A DNA stretch of 64,000 nt from Opitutia bacterium (GCA_947472765.1 CANJCM010000014.1:1-64000); one strand, 5' to 3'. Positions 17,917 through 26,696 are shown, counted from the first letter of the stretch. Numbers and translations are program-made. The notes: generated by a model not told the origin, from the sequence alone.

Positions 17917-18732
17917 ATGTATCAGAGCTTTTATGGGTTTCGGGAGATGCCGTTTAACATCACCCCGGACCCGCGATTTCTGTTCCTCAGCGCGACCCAT
18001 CAGGAGGCCCTGCAGCATTTGAAATATGGCGTGCGGGAGAAGAAAGGCTTCATCGTCCTCGTGGGCGAGGTCGGCTGCGGGAAGACCACGCTCTGTCGCC
18101 GCTTCCTCGACGATCTCGATCCGGCGCACTTCGACACCGCCCTGATCCTCAATCCGCGCGTCACCGAGACGCAGATGCTGAAGGCCATCCTGACCGAACT
18201 TGGCGAGACGAAGATTGCCCGCAGTCAAAACGACCTCGTCGCCCAGGTGAACCGCGTGCTGCTCGAGCGGATCGAGAAGGGCCGCGACATCGTGCTCATC
18301 ATCGACGAGGCCCAGAATCTGAAATTCGAGGTGCTCGAGCAGATCCGTCTCCTCTCGAATCTCGAGACCGACCGGCAAAAGCTCCTCCAGATCGTCCTGA
18401 TGGGCCAGCCGGAGCTGAAGGACGTCCTCGCCCGCGATGAACTGCGCCAGCTCCGCCAGCGAATCCTGGTCCACTACGAATTGCACCCGCTCTCAAGCAC
18501 CGACGTCACCCAATATGTCCAGCACCGGCTCTCGCTGGCGGGCGGCAACGGGCGACCGGCGTTCACCCGGTGGGCCCTGCGCGCCCTGCACCGCGCCAGC
18601 GGCGGAATTCCGCGGGTCGTGAACAACCTGTGTGACAAGGCCCTGCTTTCCGCGTTCATCCGCGAGTCCGATGAGGTCAACTATTGGGACATCCGCCGGG
18701 CGGCCCGTGACATGCGCAACCTCACCAACTGA
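17917..18732 (+). CDS. ExeA/GspA-like AAA ATPase
   Basis: A 271-residue AAA ATPase. It opens with MYQSFYGFREMPFNITPDPR, the family start, then has Walker A GEVGCGKTT (50-58), Walker B VLIIDEAQN (126-134), sensor-like QIVLMGQPEL, RQRI arginine and the helical lid with GGIPRVVNNLCDKAL. Such ATPases assist assembly of type II secretion or pilus machinery with a GspB partner, which is indeed the next gene. Unlike Aeromonas ExeA it ends after the AAA lid and lacks the membrane span and peptidoglycan-binding C-terminus. The frame is open upstream to 17473, but ATG 17917 gives the conserved N-terminus. Confidence 0.93.
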   Translation: MYQSFYGFREMPFNITPDPRFLFLSATHQEALQHLKYGVREKKGFIVLVGEVGCGKTTLCRRFLDDLDPAHFDTALILNPRVTETQMLKAILTELGETKIARSQNDLVAQVNRVLLERIEKGRDIVLIIDEAQNLKFEVLEQIRLLSNLETDRQKLLQIVLMGQPELKDVLARDELRQLRQRILVHYELHPLSSTDVTQYVQHRLSLAGGNGRPAFTRWALRALHRASGGIPRVVNNLCDKALLSAFIRESDEVNYWDIRRAARDMRNLTN

Positions 18733-18792
18733 GATGCCGAATCGAATCCGGAAACCTGAGTCGAAGTTTTTCCTGTCCGCGTCCTTGAAGCG

Positions 18793-19563
18793 ATGAGCCT
18801 GATCAACGAAGCCCTGAAGAAGGCCCAGCGTTCGCGCGGCGGTTCGCCTGACAGCGACGCCCTGGCCGTCGGGGAGATGTTGGTGGCCAAGCGCCGCCCG
18901 CCGACGAGCGCGAGGATGATTCTGCTCTACGCCACCGGCGGACTTGCGGCATTCGTGCTCTGCGTGGTCGGTGCCGTTTACTACCTCAACCGGCCCGCTC
19001 CACGCCCGCCCACGCCGGCCCCCGCCCCCCGCCCGGTCGCCAAGGCCGATCCCGCCGATGCTCCGGCCGTGAACGCTCCCGGCACCGCCGCCGGCACCGC
19101 GACGACACCAGCGGCGCCGGCCGCGATTCCCGCCGCCAAATCGACTGCGACCGCTGCCGTCGCGGTGCCGGCCCCCGCTCCGACGCCAGTCGTGGAGGAG
19201 ATCGCCGTCACCCCCACTCCGACGCCCGCTCCCGCGGCGCCGTCTCCCGCCGATCTCGCCGCCCGGCCCGCAGCCCCGCTTGCCCCGCTCCCGGACGCGA
19301 TCGCGAATGCGCCCGCCGTCGCCGCGCCCACGCCTGCGGTCGCGGCCAAGGCCGACGAGCGCGTGCAGCTGTACCTTGAAACCCTGCGCATCACCGCCGT
19401 CCGCGCGCTCGGTGGCAGCGACAGTCGCGTCATGATGAACGATCGCGTCTATCGCGTGAATGACATCGTCGAGAGAAACCTCGTCCTGCGACTCACGAAG
19501 GTGGAGGCCAACCAGCTGACGTTCACCGACGTCAACGGCGCCACGTACGTGAAGTACTTTTGA
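18793..19563 (+). CDS. GspB-like general secretion pathway protein
   Basis: A 256-residue protein starting MSLINEALKKAQRSR, the recognisable GspB N-terminal motif. It has one membrane span (about 42-65) and a long Ala/Pro-rich spacer (about 66-190). The C-terminal domain reads VQLYLETLRITAVRALGGSDSRVMMNDRVYRVNDIVERNLVLRLTKVEANQLTFTD, matching the GspB periplasmic domain. It probably pairs with the ATPase 60 bases upstream to support assembly of a secretin or pilus in the envelope. No secretin or pseudopilin cluster is adjacent. Confidence 0.88.
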   Translation: MSLINEALKKAQRSRGGSPDSDALAVGEMLVAKRRPPTSARMILLYATGGLAAFVLCVVGAVYYLNRPAPRPPTPAPAPRPVAKADPADAPAVNAPGTAAGTATTPAAPAAIPAAKSTATAAVAVPAPAPTPVVEEIAVTPTPTPAPAAPSPADLAARPAAPLAPLPDAIANAPAVAAPTPAVAAKADERVQLYLETLRITAVRALGGSDSRVMMNDRVYRVNDIVERNLVLRLTKVEANQLTFTDVNGATYVKYF

Positions 19564-19568
19564 GCGGC

Positions 19569-19592
19569 GGCGGCGCGTTCGAACGCGCCGCC
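19569..19592. repeat. 24-bp perfect palindrome after the gspB-like gene
   Basis: GGCGGCGCGTTC (19569-19580) is followed at once by its exact mirror (19581-19592), five bases after the stop codon. It can form a strong stem on either strand and may help terminate transcription, although there is no U-run. Confidence 0.6.
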
Positions 19593-19596
19593 TGAG

Positions 19597-19808
19597 GGGA
19601 GAGCTATCTGGAGGGCCGGTGTCCCCACCGGCCACTTCAGCTCAAAGGAGATTCGCACGCGCTCGTTCACGTAATCGTTCTCGAGACAGCCCGACGGACG
19701 AGAGAACGAGAACGATTACGAGGAAGAGAACGATGACCGAAGGGCGTTCGGGAATTTCAGGCCGAATCAATGGCGGGTGAGGCACTCGCCCTCCATGGGC
19801 GAGCTCTG
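19597..19808. repeat. R1-related inverted element between convergent genes
   Basis: Each end carries an R1-type right-half motif in opposite orientation: GAGGGCCGGTG..CACCGGCC near 19611-19634 and, mirrored, GGCGGGTGAGGCACTCGCC..CCATGG near 19772-19797. The middle has a perfect 14-bp inverted repeat CGTAATCGTTCTCG (19670-19683 and 19707-19720). The right end abuts the TGA stop of uxuA. No gene lies here. Confidence 0.6.
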
Positions 19809-21020
19809 TCACGCCGACGCAGCGAGAACACTGGACAGTCCCACCTGCACGCCCCGGAGCTCCGCGAGACCGCGGAGGCGTCCAATCAGCGAATAGCCCG
19901 GGCACGCCGGGGCCGGTCGCTTGAAATCATCGAGCATCATGTGCCCGTGATCGGGACGCAGCGTCAGTTGCCAGTCCGCGCGCTTCGTCTTGAGCCGGGT
20001 CGCCTGCACTTCGAGCAGCGCCCGCACCACCGCCGGCATGTCCATGCTGCCCTCGAGGTGATTCGCCTCGAAGAACACGCCGCCGGCTTCGTGCTGCACG
20101 CTGCGCAGGTGGACCGCGTTGATGCGTTCACCGAGCCGCCGCACAATTCCCGGGAGATCGTTGTCGGAACGCGCCCCGAGCGAACCGGTGCAGTAGCACA
20201 GCCCGTTCGCGGGACTCGGCACCATTCGCACAATCTCCGCCAAATCCGCCTCCGTGGAAACGACGCGCGGCAGGCCGAAAACGGAAAACGGCGGGTCGTC
20301 GGGATGCACGGCGAGCCGGACGCCCGCCGCCTCGGCCGTCGGAACCACGGCCTCGAGGAAGAGGCGGAGATGCTCCCGCAAACGCGCCGCCTCGATCCCG
20401 GCGTAGGCCGCGAGCCGCGTGCGCAGACCGTCGAGGGTAAGGCCCAGCCGCACCCCTGGAAACAGATCGAGGGTTTGCGCGATGAAGGCGTCGCGGGCGG
20501 ACGCCGGCTGCGCGGACCAGTACGCTCGCGCCGCCGCCTGCTGGGCCGGAGTAAAATCGCGCTCGGCACCCGGCCTCCCCAACGCCAGCAAATCGAAAGC
20601 GGCAATCTTGACGGGGTCGTAGAGCAGCGCCTCGGCTCCGTCCGGCAGCCGGTGATGCAGATCCGTGCGGACCCAGTCCATGCCGGGCATGAAATTGTAG
20701 ATCACGACGGTGACGCCCGCGGCGCCGAGCCGTTGCAAGGTCAAGCGATAGTTCGCGAGGTGAGTTTCGAAATCTCCCGTGCGCGTCTTGATCGATTCGT
20801 GCACCGGCACCGATTCCACCACCGACCAACGCAGGCCGGAGTGCGCGATCTCGTCCCGGCGCGCGACGATGGCCTCGCTCGTCCACGCTTCGCCGTAAGG
20901 CACATCGTGCAGCGAGGAAAAAACCTCGGTCGCACCGGTCTGCCGAATCTCTGACAGCGTCACGGAGTCCGTCGGTCCGAACCAGCGCATGCCCTCAGCC
21001 ATCAGATTTCGCACGGACAT
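19809..21020 (-). CDS. uxuA: Mannonate dehydratase
   Basis: A 403-residue enzyme that dehydrates D-mannonate to 2-keto-3-deoxygluconate in the glucuronate pathway. UxuA features are clear: MRWFGPTDSVTLSEIRQTGATEVFSSLH at the N-terminus, VESVPVHESIKTR, YNFMPGMDWVRTDL, LAVHPDDPPFSVFGLPRVVS, LCYCTGSLGARSDND, and the C-terminal LRPDHGHMMLDD. Start ATG 21020 (MSVRNLMAEG) is favoured; ATG 21002 is possible, and the frame's upstream extension has no similarity. The gene is divergent from alaS. The hexuronate-type carrier at 12185 likely supplies its pathway; no uxaC, uxuB or kdgK is seen nearby. Confidence 0.96.
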   Translation of the reverse strand: MSVRNLMAEGMRWFGPTDSVTLSEIRQTGATEVFSSLHDVPYGEAWTSEAIVARRDEIAHSGLRWSVVESVPVHESIKTRTGDFETHLANYRLTLQRLGAAGVTVVIYNFMPGMDWVRTDLHHRLPDGAEALLYDPVKIAAFDLLALGRPGAERDFTPAQQAAARAYWSAQPASARDAFIAQTLDLFPGVRLGLTLDGLRTRLAAYAGIEAARLREHLRLFLEAVVPTAEAAGVRLAVHPDDPPFSVFGLPRVVSTEADLAEIVRMVPSPANGLCYCTGSLGARSDNDLPGIVRRLGERINAVHLRSVQHEAGGVFFEANHLEGSMDMPAVVRALLEVQATRLKTKRADWQLTLRPDHGHMMLDDFKRPAPACPGYSLIGRLRGLAELRGVQVGLSSVLAASA

Positions 21021-21218
21021 CAGCCCTACGCGGCCGGGTCGCCGGGACAAGTCCGATCCCGGGGTCCCAATGCCAGGGCTCGGACTTGCTCCGATTCGGT
21101 CCGGGCGCCGGACGTGCGCGCACGATGGGAAATCACGTCTTGCTAAGGGGTCCGCCGGCCTCTGTGTTCTGGCCTTCACGCTCGCCGCCGGCATCGCGTC
21201 GACCCGGGCGTCTGCGCC

Positions 21219-23933
21219 ATGACATCCGCCGAAATCCGCCAGAGCTTCCTCGATTTCTTTGCCGCTCAGGGACACACGATTGTCCCGTCGTCATCGCTGC
21301 TGCCCGACTCTCCCGGCCTGCTGTTTACCAATGCCGGCATGAACCAGTTCGTGCCGATCTTCCTCGGCGACCGCGCTCCCGATGTCAGCAAATGGGCCGG
21401 GGCCCGCGCCTCCCGCGACACCCGCGCCGCCGACACGCAGAAGTGCATCCGGGCCGGAGGGAAGCACAACGACCTCGAGGATGTCGGCTTCGACACCTAT
21501 CACCACACCCTCTTCGAGATGCTCGGCAACTGGTCCTTCGGCGATTACTTCAAGAAGGATTCCCTGACCTGGGGCTGGGAACTTATCACCAAGGTTTGGG
21601 GCATCCCGCCGAAGCGGCTGTTCGCCACAGTTTACGCGCCGGATAAGTCGAAGGGCGATCCCTCCGAATTCGATCAGGAAGCCTACGACATTTGGGCCGG
21701 CATCTTCCGCAAGGAGGGCCTCGATCCCGCGGTCCACATCGTCCACGGCAACAAGAAGGACAATTTCTGGATGATGGGTGATACCGGCCCCTGCGGCCCG
21801 TGTTCCGAGATTCACTTCAACCTGCTCCCGAGCGACGAGGAATCGGCGGGCCGGAAGCTCGTCAACTCGAGCAGCCCGCGCTGCATCGAGATCTGGAATC
21901 ACGTCTTCATCCAGTTCAACGCGAACGCGGACGGCACCTTCTCGCCGCTCGCCGCGAAGCACGTCGACACCGGCATGGGCTTCGAGCGCGTCGCGGGCAT
22001 TTATGCGACGACCGGCGGGTTCAAGGACTTCAGCCGCGAGCCGTCCAACTACAACGCGGACGTCTTCGAGCCGCTGCTGACGAAAATCGCCGCGCTCTCC
22101 GGCAAACAATATCAGGCCACCGTCCCGACAAAGCGCGAAGGCCTGAGCGACCAGGAAAAGACCGACGTCGCGTTTCGCGTCCTCGCCGATCACGCCCGCT
22201 GCGTTTCCTGCGCGATCGCCGACGGCATCCTGCCCGGCAACGAAGGCCGCAATTACGTCATCCGCCGGATTCTCCGCCGCGGAATTCTTTACGGGAAGAA
22301 GCTCGGCCTCGCGACCGGCTTCTTCGAACAGCTCGTCGCCCCGGTCGTCGATTCGCTCGGCACCGTGTTCCCAGAATTGAAGCAGCAGCAGGACATCGTT
22401 CGACGCGTGATTCGGAGTGAAGAGGAAAGCTTCGGGCGGACACTCGACAAAGGGCTGCAGCAGTTCGAATTCGCACTCGGATCACAGTCCGACTCCAAGG
22501 TTGTCAGTGGTGAACTCGCGTTCCAGCTCTACGACACCTACGGCTTCCCGCTGGATATGACCCAACTCCTCGCCACGGAGCGGGGACTAACAGTCGATAC
22601 CCTGGGATTTGAACAGGAAATGGATAGGCAGCGCGCCCGAGGGCGCGCTGCCCAGAAGAAGGAAATCATTGTCGCCGCCACGGAAGGCGAGGCCGCGACC
22701 GATCAAACCCCGACGGTTTTCACCGGCTATGGACAGGTCAGTGGTCACGGGCGCCTGATTAACGTGGTTCGCTCCGGCAAGGACACCTACCTGGTGTTCG
22801 ACCAGACCCCGTTCTACGGCGAAATGGGAGGACAGGCCGGTGATTCCGGCACCGCGCTGATCGATGGCACGCTCGTCGCCATCACCGACACGGTGAAGGA
22901 CAAGTCCAGCCGCCACCTGCACCGGGTCGCCGAATTCAATTCTCAGATCTCGGATCTGAAATCGTCCACCGCGACCCTCTCGGTGGACACCATTCGGCGA
23001 CGCGCGATTTCGCGTCACCACTCGGCGGCGCACTTGATTCACTGGGCGCTCCGCAAGGTCCTCGGCACGCACGTCCGCCAGGCCGGCACGTCGAAGACGC
23101 CGGATCGGATGCGTTTCGACTTCTCCCACTACGAGGCCGTGACGCATGCGCAGCTCCTCGAAATCGAACGGCTCGTCAACGAGCGCGTGATCGACAACGC
23201 GAAGGTTGATTCGTACGAGACCGAGTTCGACAAGAAGCCGGCCGACACCCTCGCCTTCTTCGGCGACAAATACGGCCGCGTTGTCCGCGTCGTCGACATC
23301 GGCGGCTACAGCCGCGAGCTCTGTGGCGGCACCCACGTCGCGACCACCGGCGAAATGGGCCTGATCAAGATCGTGGCCGAGATGGCGATTGCCGCCGGCA
23401 CCCGCCGCATCGAAGCCGTCGCCGGCAGCGCGGCCTATGAATTTGTCGTCCACCGCGAAGCGGCGCTCGCCGCCGTGAACGCACGGCTCAACGCCGGTCC
23501 GCAGGACGTCGCGCAGAAGGTCGAGGCCTTGCTCACGCACCAGAAGGAACTCGAGCGCCGGCTGAAGGCGTACGAACAAAAGGCGGCCGCCGGACTCGCC
23601 GATGAACTCGCCGCGAAAGCCGGCCGCAAGGGCGACCTCGCCTGGGTGGCGGCGGTGGTGACGGCCGACACCCCGGAGGCGCTGCGCTCGTTGGGCTCTC
23701 AAGTCCTCCCGAAGATCGGCGAGGGCGTCGTGATCCTCGGCGCGGCGTTTGGTGACAAGGCATCGGTCGCAGCGTACTGCTCGCCGGGTGCGATCAAGGC
23801 CGGGTATCAAGCCGGCAAGCTCGTCAACGAACTCTCGCAGCAGCTCGGCGGCAGAGGCGGCGGCAAACCCGACTTCGCCATGGGCGGCGGCAAGGAAGTC
23901 GGCAAACTCGCTGAAGTCATCGCCCGGGCCTGA
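21219..23933 (+). CDS. alaS: Alanyl-tRNA synthetase
   Basis: A 904-residue class II synthetase with the full architecture. The catalytic domain has RQSFLDFFAAQGH, PSSSLLPDSPGLLFTNAGMNQF, NDLEDVG, GDTGPCGPCSEIHF and DTGMGFERV. The tRNA-binding helices include NYVIRRILRRGILYGK. The editing domain has HHSAAHL and CGGTHVATTGEMG, and a C-terminal DHHA1 domain ends GGRGGGKPDFAMGGGK. It charges tRNA-Ala and clears Ser/Gly-tRNA-Ala. Two oddities lie in the middle: a 12-bp GC hairpin in the codons for QRARGRAA (22627-22652), and a repeat-like segment encoding FNSQISDLKSS (22932-22965). Length is slightly above the E. coli enzyme. Confidence 0.98.
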   Translation: MTSAEIRQSFLDFFAAQGHTIVPSSSLLPDSPGLLFTNAGMNQFVPIFLGDRAPDVSKWAGARASRDTRAADTQKCIRAGGKHNDLEDVGFDTYHHTLFEMLGNWSFGDYFKKDSLTWGWELITKVWGIPPKRLFATVYAPDKSKGDPSEFDQEAYDIWAGIFRKEGLDPAVHIVHGNKKDNFWMMGDTGPCGPCSEIHFNLLPSDEESAGRKLVNSSSPRCIEIWNHVFIQFNANADGTFSPLAAKHVDTGMGFERVAGIYATTGGFKDFSREPSNYNADVFEPLLTKIAALSGKQYQATVPTKREGLSDQEKTDVAFRVLADHARCVSCAIADGILPGNEGRNYVIRRILRRGILYGKKLGLATGFFEQLVAPVVDSLGTVFPELKQQQDIVRRVIRSEEESFGRTLDKGLQQFEFALGSQSDSKVVSGELAFQLYDTYGFPLDMTQLLATERGLTVDTLGFEQEMDRQRARGRAAQKKEIIVAATEGEAATDQTPTVFTGYGQVSGHGRLINVVRSGKDTYLVFDQTPFYGEMGGQAGDSGTALIDGTLVAITDTVKDKSSRHLHRVAEFNSQISDLKSSTATLSVDTIRRRAISRHHSAAHLIHWALRKVLGTHVRQAGTSKTPDRMRFDFSHYEAVTHAQLLEIERLVNERVIDNAKVDSYETEFDKKPADTLAFFGDKYGRVVRVVDIGGYSRELCGGTHVATTGEMGLIKIVAEMAIAAGTRRIEAVAGSAAYEFVVHREAALAAVNARLNAGPQDVAQKVEALLTHQKELERRLKAYEQKAAAGLADELAAKAGRKGDLAWVAAVVTADTPEALRSLGSQVLPKIGEGVVILGAAFGDKASVAAYCSPGAIKAGYQAGKLVNELSQQLGGRGGGKPDFAMGGGKEVGKLAEVIARA

Positions 23934-23940
23934 AGTGGCG

Positions 23941-24060
23941 ATGGACGGTGGGCGCACCGTCCCTCCATGGATTGCTCTTGGAGACGAGAGCGAACGGAAG
24001 TCTGAACGATCCGCCTACCATGGAGGGCGGGTGCCCACACCTGCCGATTTCGGCTACTGC
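23941..24060. mobile_element. R1 element, copy c (truncated core)
   Basis: Only the core is present: GGACGGTG hairpin, CCCTCCATGG/CCATGGAGGG pair, GGCGGGTG hairpin and the flank CGATTTCGGCTACTGC. Its outer terminal repeats are missing. It starts a few bases after the alaS stop, and its CTACTGC end supplies the last codon and TAG stop of the convergent amidohydrolase gene. Confidence 0.75.
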
Positions 24061-25241
24061 CAATTCATCAACTTCCGCGCGTTGCCACGGTACAATTTTT
24101 CCAGCGCGGGATCGGACAACTCGAGGCCGTAGTACCGCCACCACACGCGGCCCGGCATGTACTCGTCAGCACTCTCGAAGAGCCGCCACCACGCCTGATA
24201 CATCCGCTGCGCGCGGCCCATGTCGGTGCCGAACAGCACCCGATCCGCATACTTGGTGAGAAACTTCACCGCGGCTCGCGGCGTGCGACCCACCTCGTAA
24301 TCGCGGGCTGAGATGTCGAGGTAAAGATTCGGCAGCCGGTCCAGCACCCGGCCGAGCGCCGCGAGGTCGTTGCCCTGATTGCCGAGATGGCACGCGATAA
24401 ATGTCGTCCGTGGATGCCGCGCCACCGCGCGGTCCCGGATCGCGAGCAGTTCCTCGTACGAGGGCACATCCTGGTTCAGTTGGTTGAAATGCTGATAGGC
24501 CGGCGTGCGCTCCTGGAAGACATCGAGCGGCGTCCAATTCGACGGATGATCGCTGACGTGTACGTTCACCGGCAGCTTCAAGTCGGCACATTTCTCGAAG
24601 AACAGGTCGAGACGCGGATCGTCGGGATGCAGCCGCCGATCGCGCGGTGCCCGCACGGCGCCATAACCCCAGCCCTTGTCCGAAAGTTCGCCCACACCCC
24701 GCGCACCCTTGCGGTAGCAGCGCTCCAGCTCCGCCGCCGCGCGCGCCGGATATTCCGGGTGATCGAGGTCCGTGCCGAGCACGCCGCAGTAGAGCTGAAA
24801 GCGGCCGGGGAAACTCTTGAGGTAGAGATCGGCGAGCCGATCAAAGGCCTCGCCCGTGGCACTGGTGAGCACGACGGAAATCTCGATGCCGACTTCGTCC
24901 ATCGTCTTCACCCACTCGGCCACCTCCGCCGGCGTCCGCGCGTTGTTCGCATGCGAGTGGACGTCGATGGCCGGAAACTTCGCCCGCGGCACCACTGTCT
25001 CCGGCGCCACCACCGACGAACGCGGCGCGTAGTCGCGCAGGAGAATCGCATCCATCGGACCCGGCGTCGGATCCACCCCCGGGCCGCCCCACGCCCCGTA
25101 GCGCATTTCGTTCCACGCCGGGTCCTCGTCCCAGCGGCCACCGTTGGCGGGCTTCGCCGGAGTGGCGGCAGGCGATTGGGCGAACGCGGGCGCGACGAAA
25201 ACTCCGAACGCGGCCAGGGAAAGCAAAACGGGGAAGCGCAT
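24054..25241 (-). CDS. Exported amidohydrolase family protein (COG2159 type)
   Basis: A 395-residue TIM-barrel hydrolase with a Sec signal (LSLAAFGVFVAPAFA). The metal-site motif is FPAIDVHSHANN, with later histidines in NVHVSDHP and FIACHLGNQGND, and the final aspartate in LFGTDMGRAQ. These match amidohydrolase-2 enzymes such as decarboxylases and lactonases. The substrate is unknown, but export into the periplasm and the sugar-oxidising neighbours suggest a carbohydrate or aromatic acid. The last codon and stop (WQ-TAG) come from repeat R1 copy c, so the native C-terminus may have been slightly altered. Confidence 0.9.
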   Translation of the reverse strand: MRFPVLLSLAAFGVFVAPAFAQSPAATPAKPANGGRWDEDPAWNEMRYGAWGGPGVDPTPGPMDAILLRDYAPRSSVVAPETVVPRAKFPAIDVHSHANNARTPAEVAEWVKTMDEVGIEISVVLTSATGEAFDRLADLYLKSFPGRFQLYCGVLGTDLDHPEYPARAAAELERCYRKGARGVGELSDKGWGYGAVRAPRDRRLHPDDPRLDLFFEKCADLKLPVNVHVSDHPSNWTPLDVFQERTPAYQHFNQLNQDVPSYEELLAIRDRAVARHPRTTFIACHLGNQGNDLAALGRVLDRLPNLYLDISARDYEVGRTPRAAVKFLTKYADRVLFGTDMGRAQRMYQAWWRLFESADEYMPGRVWWRYYGLELSDPALEKLYRGNARKLMNWQ

Positions 25242-25295
25242 GAGGGGGTGAGTTGGAGGTTCCCAAGCTGGGCAGGTTTGGTCTAAAACGCATCC

Positions 25296-26633
25296 ATGAA
25301 CTTACCCCAGTCGCGCCGGGACTTTCTGCGCACTTCCGCCAGCGCCGCGGCCGCCGTCGGCGTCGCCGCCACCCTCGCCCCGCTTTCCACCCTCGCCGCC
25401 GAACCGAACCGCAAGCTCAGGCTCGCCATGGTCGGCACCGGTCATCGTGGCACCGGCATGTGGGGCACGCCGGTCGTCCGCGACTACTCCGATCGCGTGG
25501 AGTTCGTCGGTCTCTGTGACATCAACCCGAAGCGGGCAAAGTACGCGCAGTCGATCCTGGGCGCGGGCATTCCCACGTTCACGGATTTCGACGCGATGAT
25601 TAAGACGACGAAGCCCGACAAGGTCATCGTCACCACGGTCGACGCGTTTCACGCCCACTACGTGAAGCGCGCGATGGAACTCGGTTGTGATGTCCTCTGC
25701 GAAAAGCCTCTCTGCACCGAGGCCGAGCAGGCGCGCTCGATCATCGACGTCTCCCGGAGCACCGGCCGGCACCTTGATGTCACGTTCAACGCCCGCTACG
25801 GCAACAGTGCGGCGAAGACCAAGGAACTGCTGCTCGCCGGTGAGATCGGCGAACTCTACTCCGTCGACTACGCCGAGTTCCTCGATCTGTCGCACGGCGC
25901 CGACTACTACCGCCGCTGGCACGCGTTCAAGAGCAACTCCGGCACCCTGCTCTGCCACAAGGCGAGCCACCATTTCGATCAACTCAACTGGTGGATCGGC
26001 GCCGACCCGATCGAAGTGAGCGCGATGGGACGTCTCAACAAGTACGGCCGCAACGGCGCATTCCGACACGCGAACTGCCGCGTCTGCACCTTCAAGGACA
26101 AGTGCGAGTTCTACTGGGACATCACCAAGAACCAGCGGCTGGTGAATCTCTATGTGAACTGCGAGTCCGAGGACGGCTATTACCGCGACGGCTGTGTCTA
26201 TCGCAGCTCGATCGACATCTACGATCGGATGAGCGCGCAGTTCCAGTACGACAACCACGTCCAGGTGTCCTACACGCTCGACGCCACCGTTCCGTATGAG
26301 GGCCAGCACATCGTCTTCACCGGCAGCAAGGGCCGCATCGAGGTCCGCAACTTTCAGGCCCAGCCCTGGCAGACGCCGCACGACGCGGAGATCCGGCTGA
26401 CCCGCAACTTCAAGGACTCGGTCGTTTTCCCGATCAAGGACGCCGAGACCGAACACGGTGGCGCCGACGTGCGGATTCGCGACATGGTCTTCAAGGGCAA
26501 CCTCCCTGATCCACTCGGTCAAAGGGCGGGGCTGCGGGCCGGCATCATGAGTTCGCTCATGGGCATCTCGTCCTACACGAGCATCGAGACCGGCGGCAAA
26601 GTGAAGCTGCGCGATCTGGTCACCATCGCGTAG
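25296..26633 (+). CDS. Tat-exported Gfo/Idh/MocA oxidoreductase
   Basis: A 445-residue protein with a twin-arginine signal (SRRDFLRTSASAAAAVGVAATLA) and a Rossmann NAD(P) site (LAMVGTGHRGTGM). The family motif CEKPLCTE holds the catalytic-type lysine, and a C-terminal alpha/beta domain follows. A cysteine cluster, CRVCTFKDKC, sits near residue 265 in the insert typical of a secreted subgroup and may bind metal. Exported members are abundant in PVC bacteria and act on sugars or glycosides, keeping their cofactor bound during Tat export. It is divergent from the amidohydrolase with 54 bases between starts. Confidence 0.93.
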   Translation: MNLPQSRRDFLRTSASAAAAVGVAATLAPLSTLAAEPNRKLRLAMVGTGHRGTGMWGTPVVRDYSDRVEFVGLCDINPKRAKYAQSILGAGIPTFTDFDAMIKTTKPDKVIVTTVDAFHAHYVKRAMELGCDVLCEKPLCTEAEQARSIIDVSRSTGRHLDVTFNARYGNSAAKTKELLLAGEIGELYSVDYAEFLDLSHGADYYRRWHAFKSNSGTLLCHKASHHFDQLNWWIGADPIEVSAMGRLNKYGRNGAFRHANCRVCTFKDKCEFYWDITKNQRLVNLYVNCESEDGYYRDGCVYRSSIDIYDRMSAQFQYDNHVQVSYTLDATVPYEGQHIVFTGSKGRIEVRNFQAQPWQTPHDAEIRLTRNFKDSVVFPIKDAETEHGGADVRIRDMVFKGNLPDPLGQRAGLRAGIMSSLMGISSYTSIETGGKVKLRDLVTIA

Positions 26634-26696
26634 TCCCAGCGCCCGAAAAATGCAGCCGATGGTTGAAATCTGAAGGTCGACTCCAACAGTTGGCGC

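Noticed and set aside
22587-23957. Long antisense open frame (456 codons) across alaS
   Set aside because: It is the complement of a well-conserved gene; GC-rich third positions commonly leave such frames open. The same applies to long frames opposite 2241-5645, 25296-26633, 32544-33914, 34022-36778, 36866-39241 and 44544-45938.
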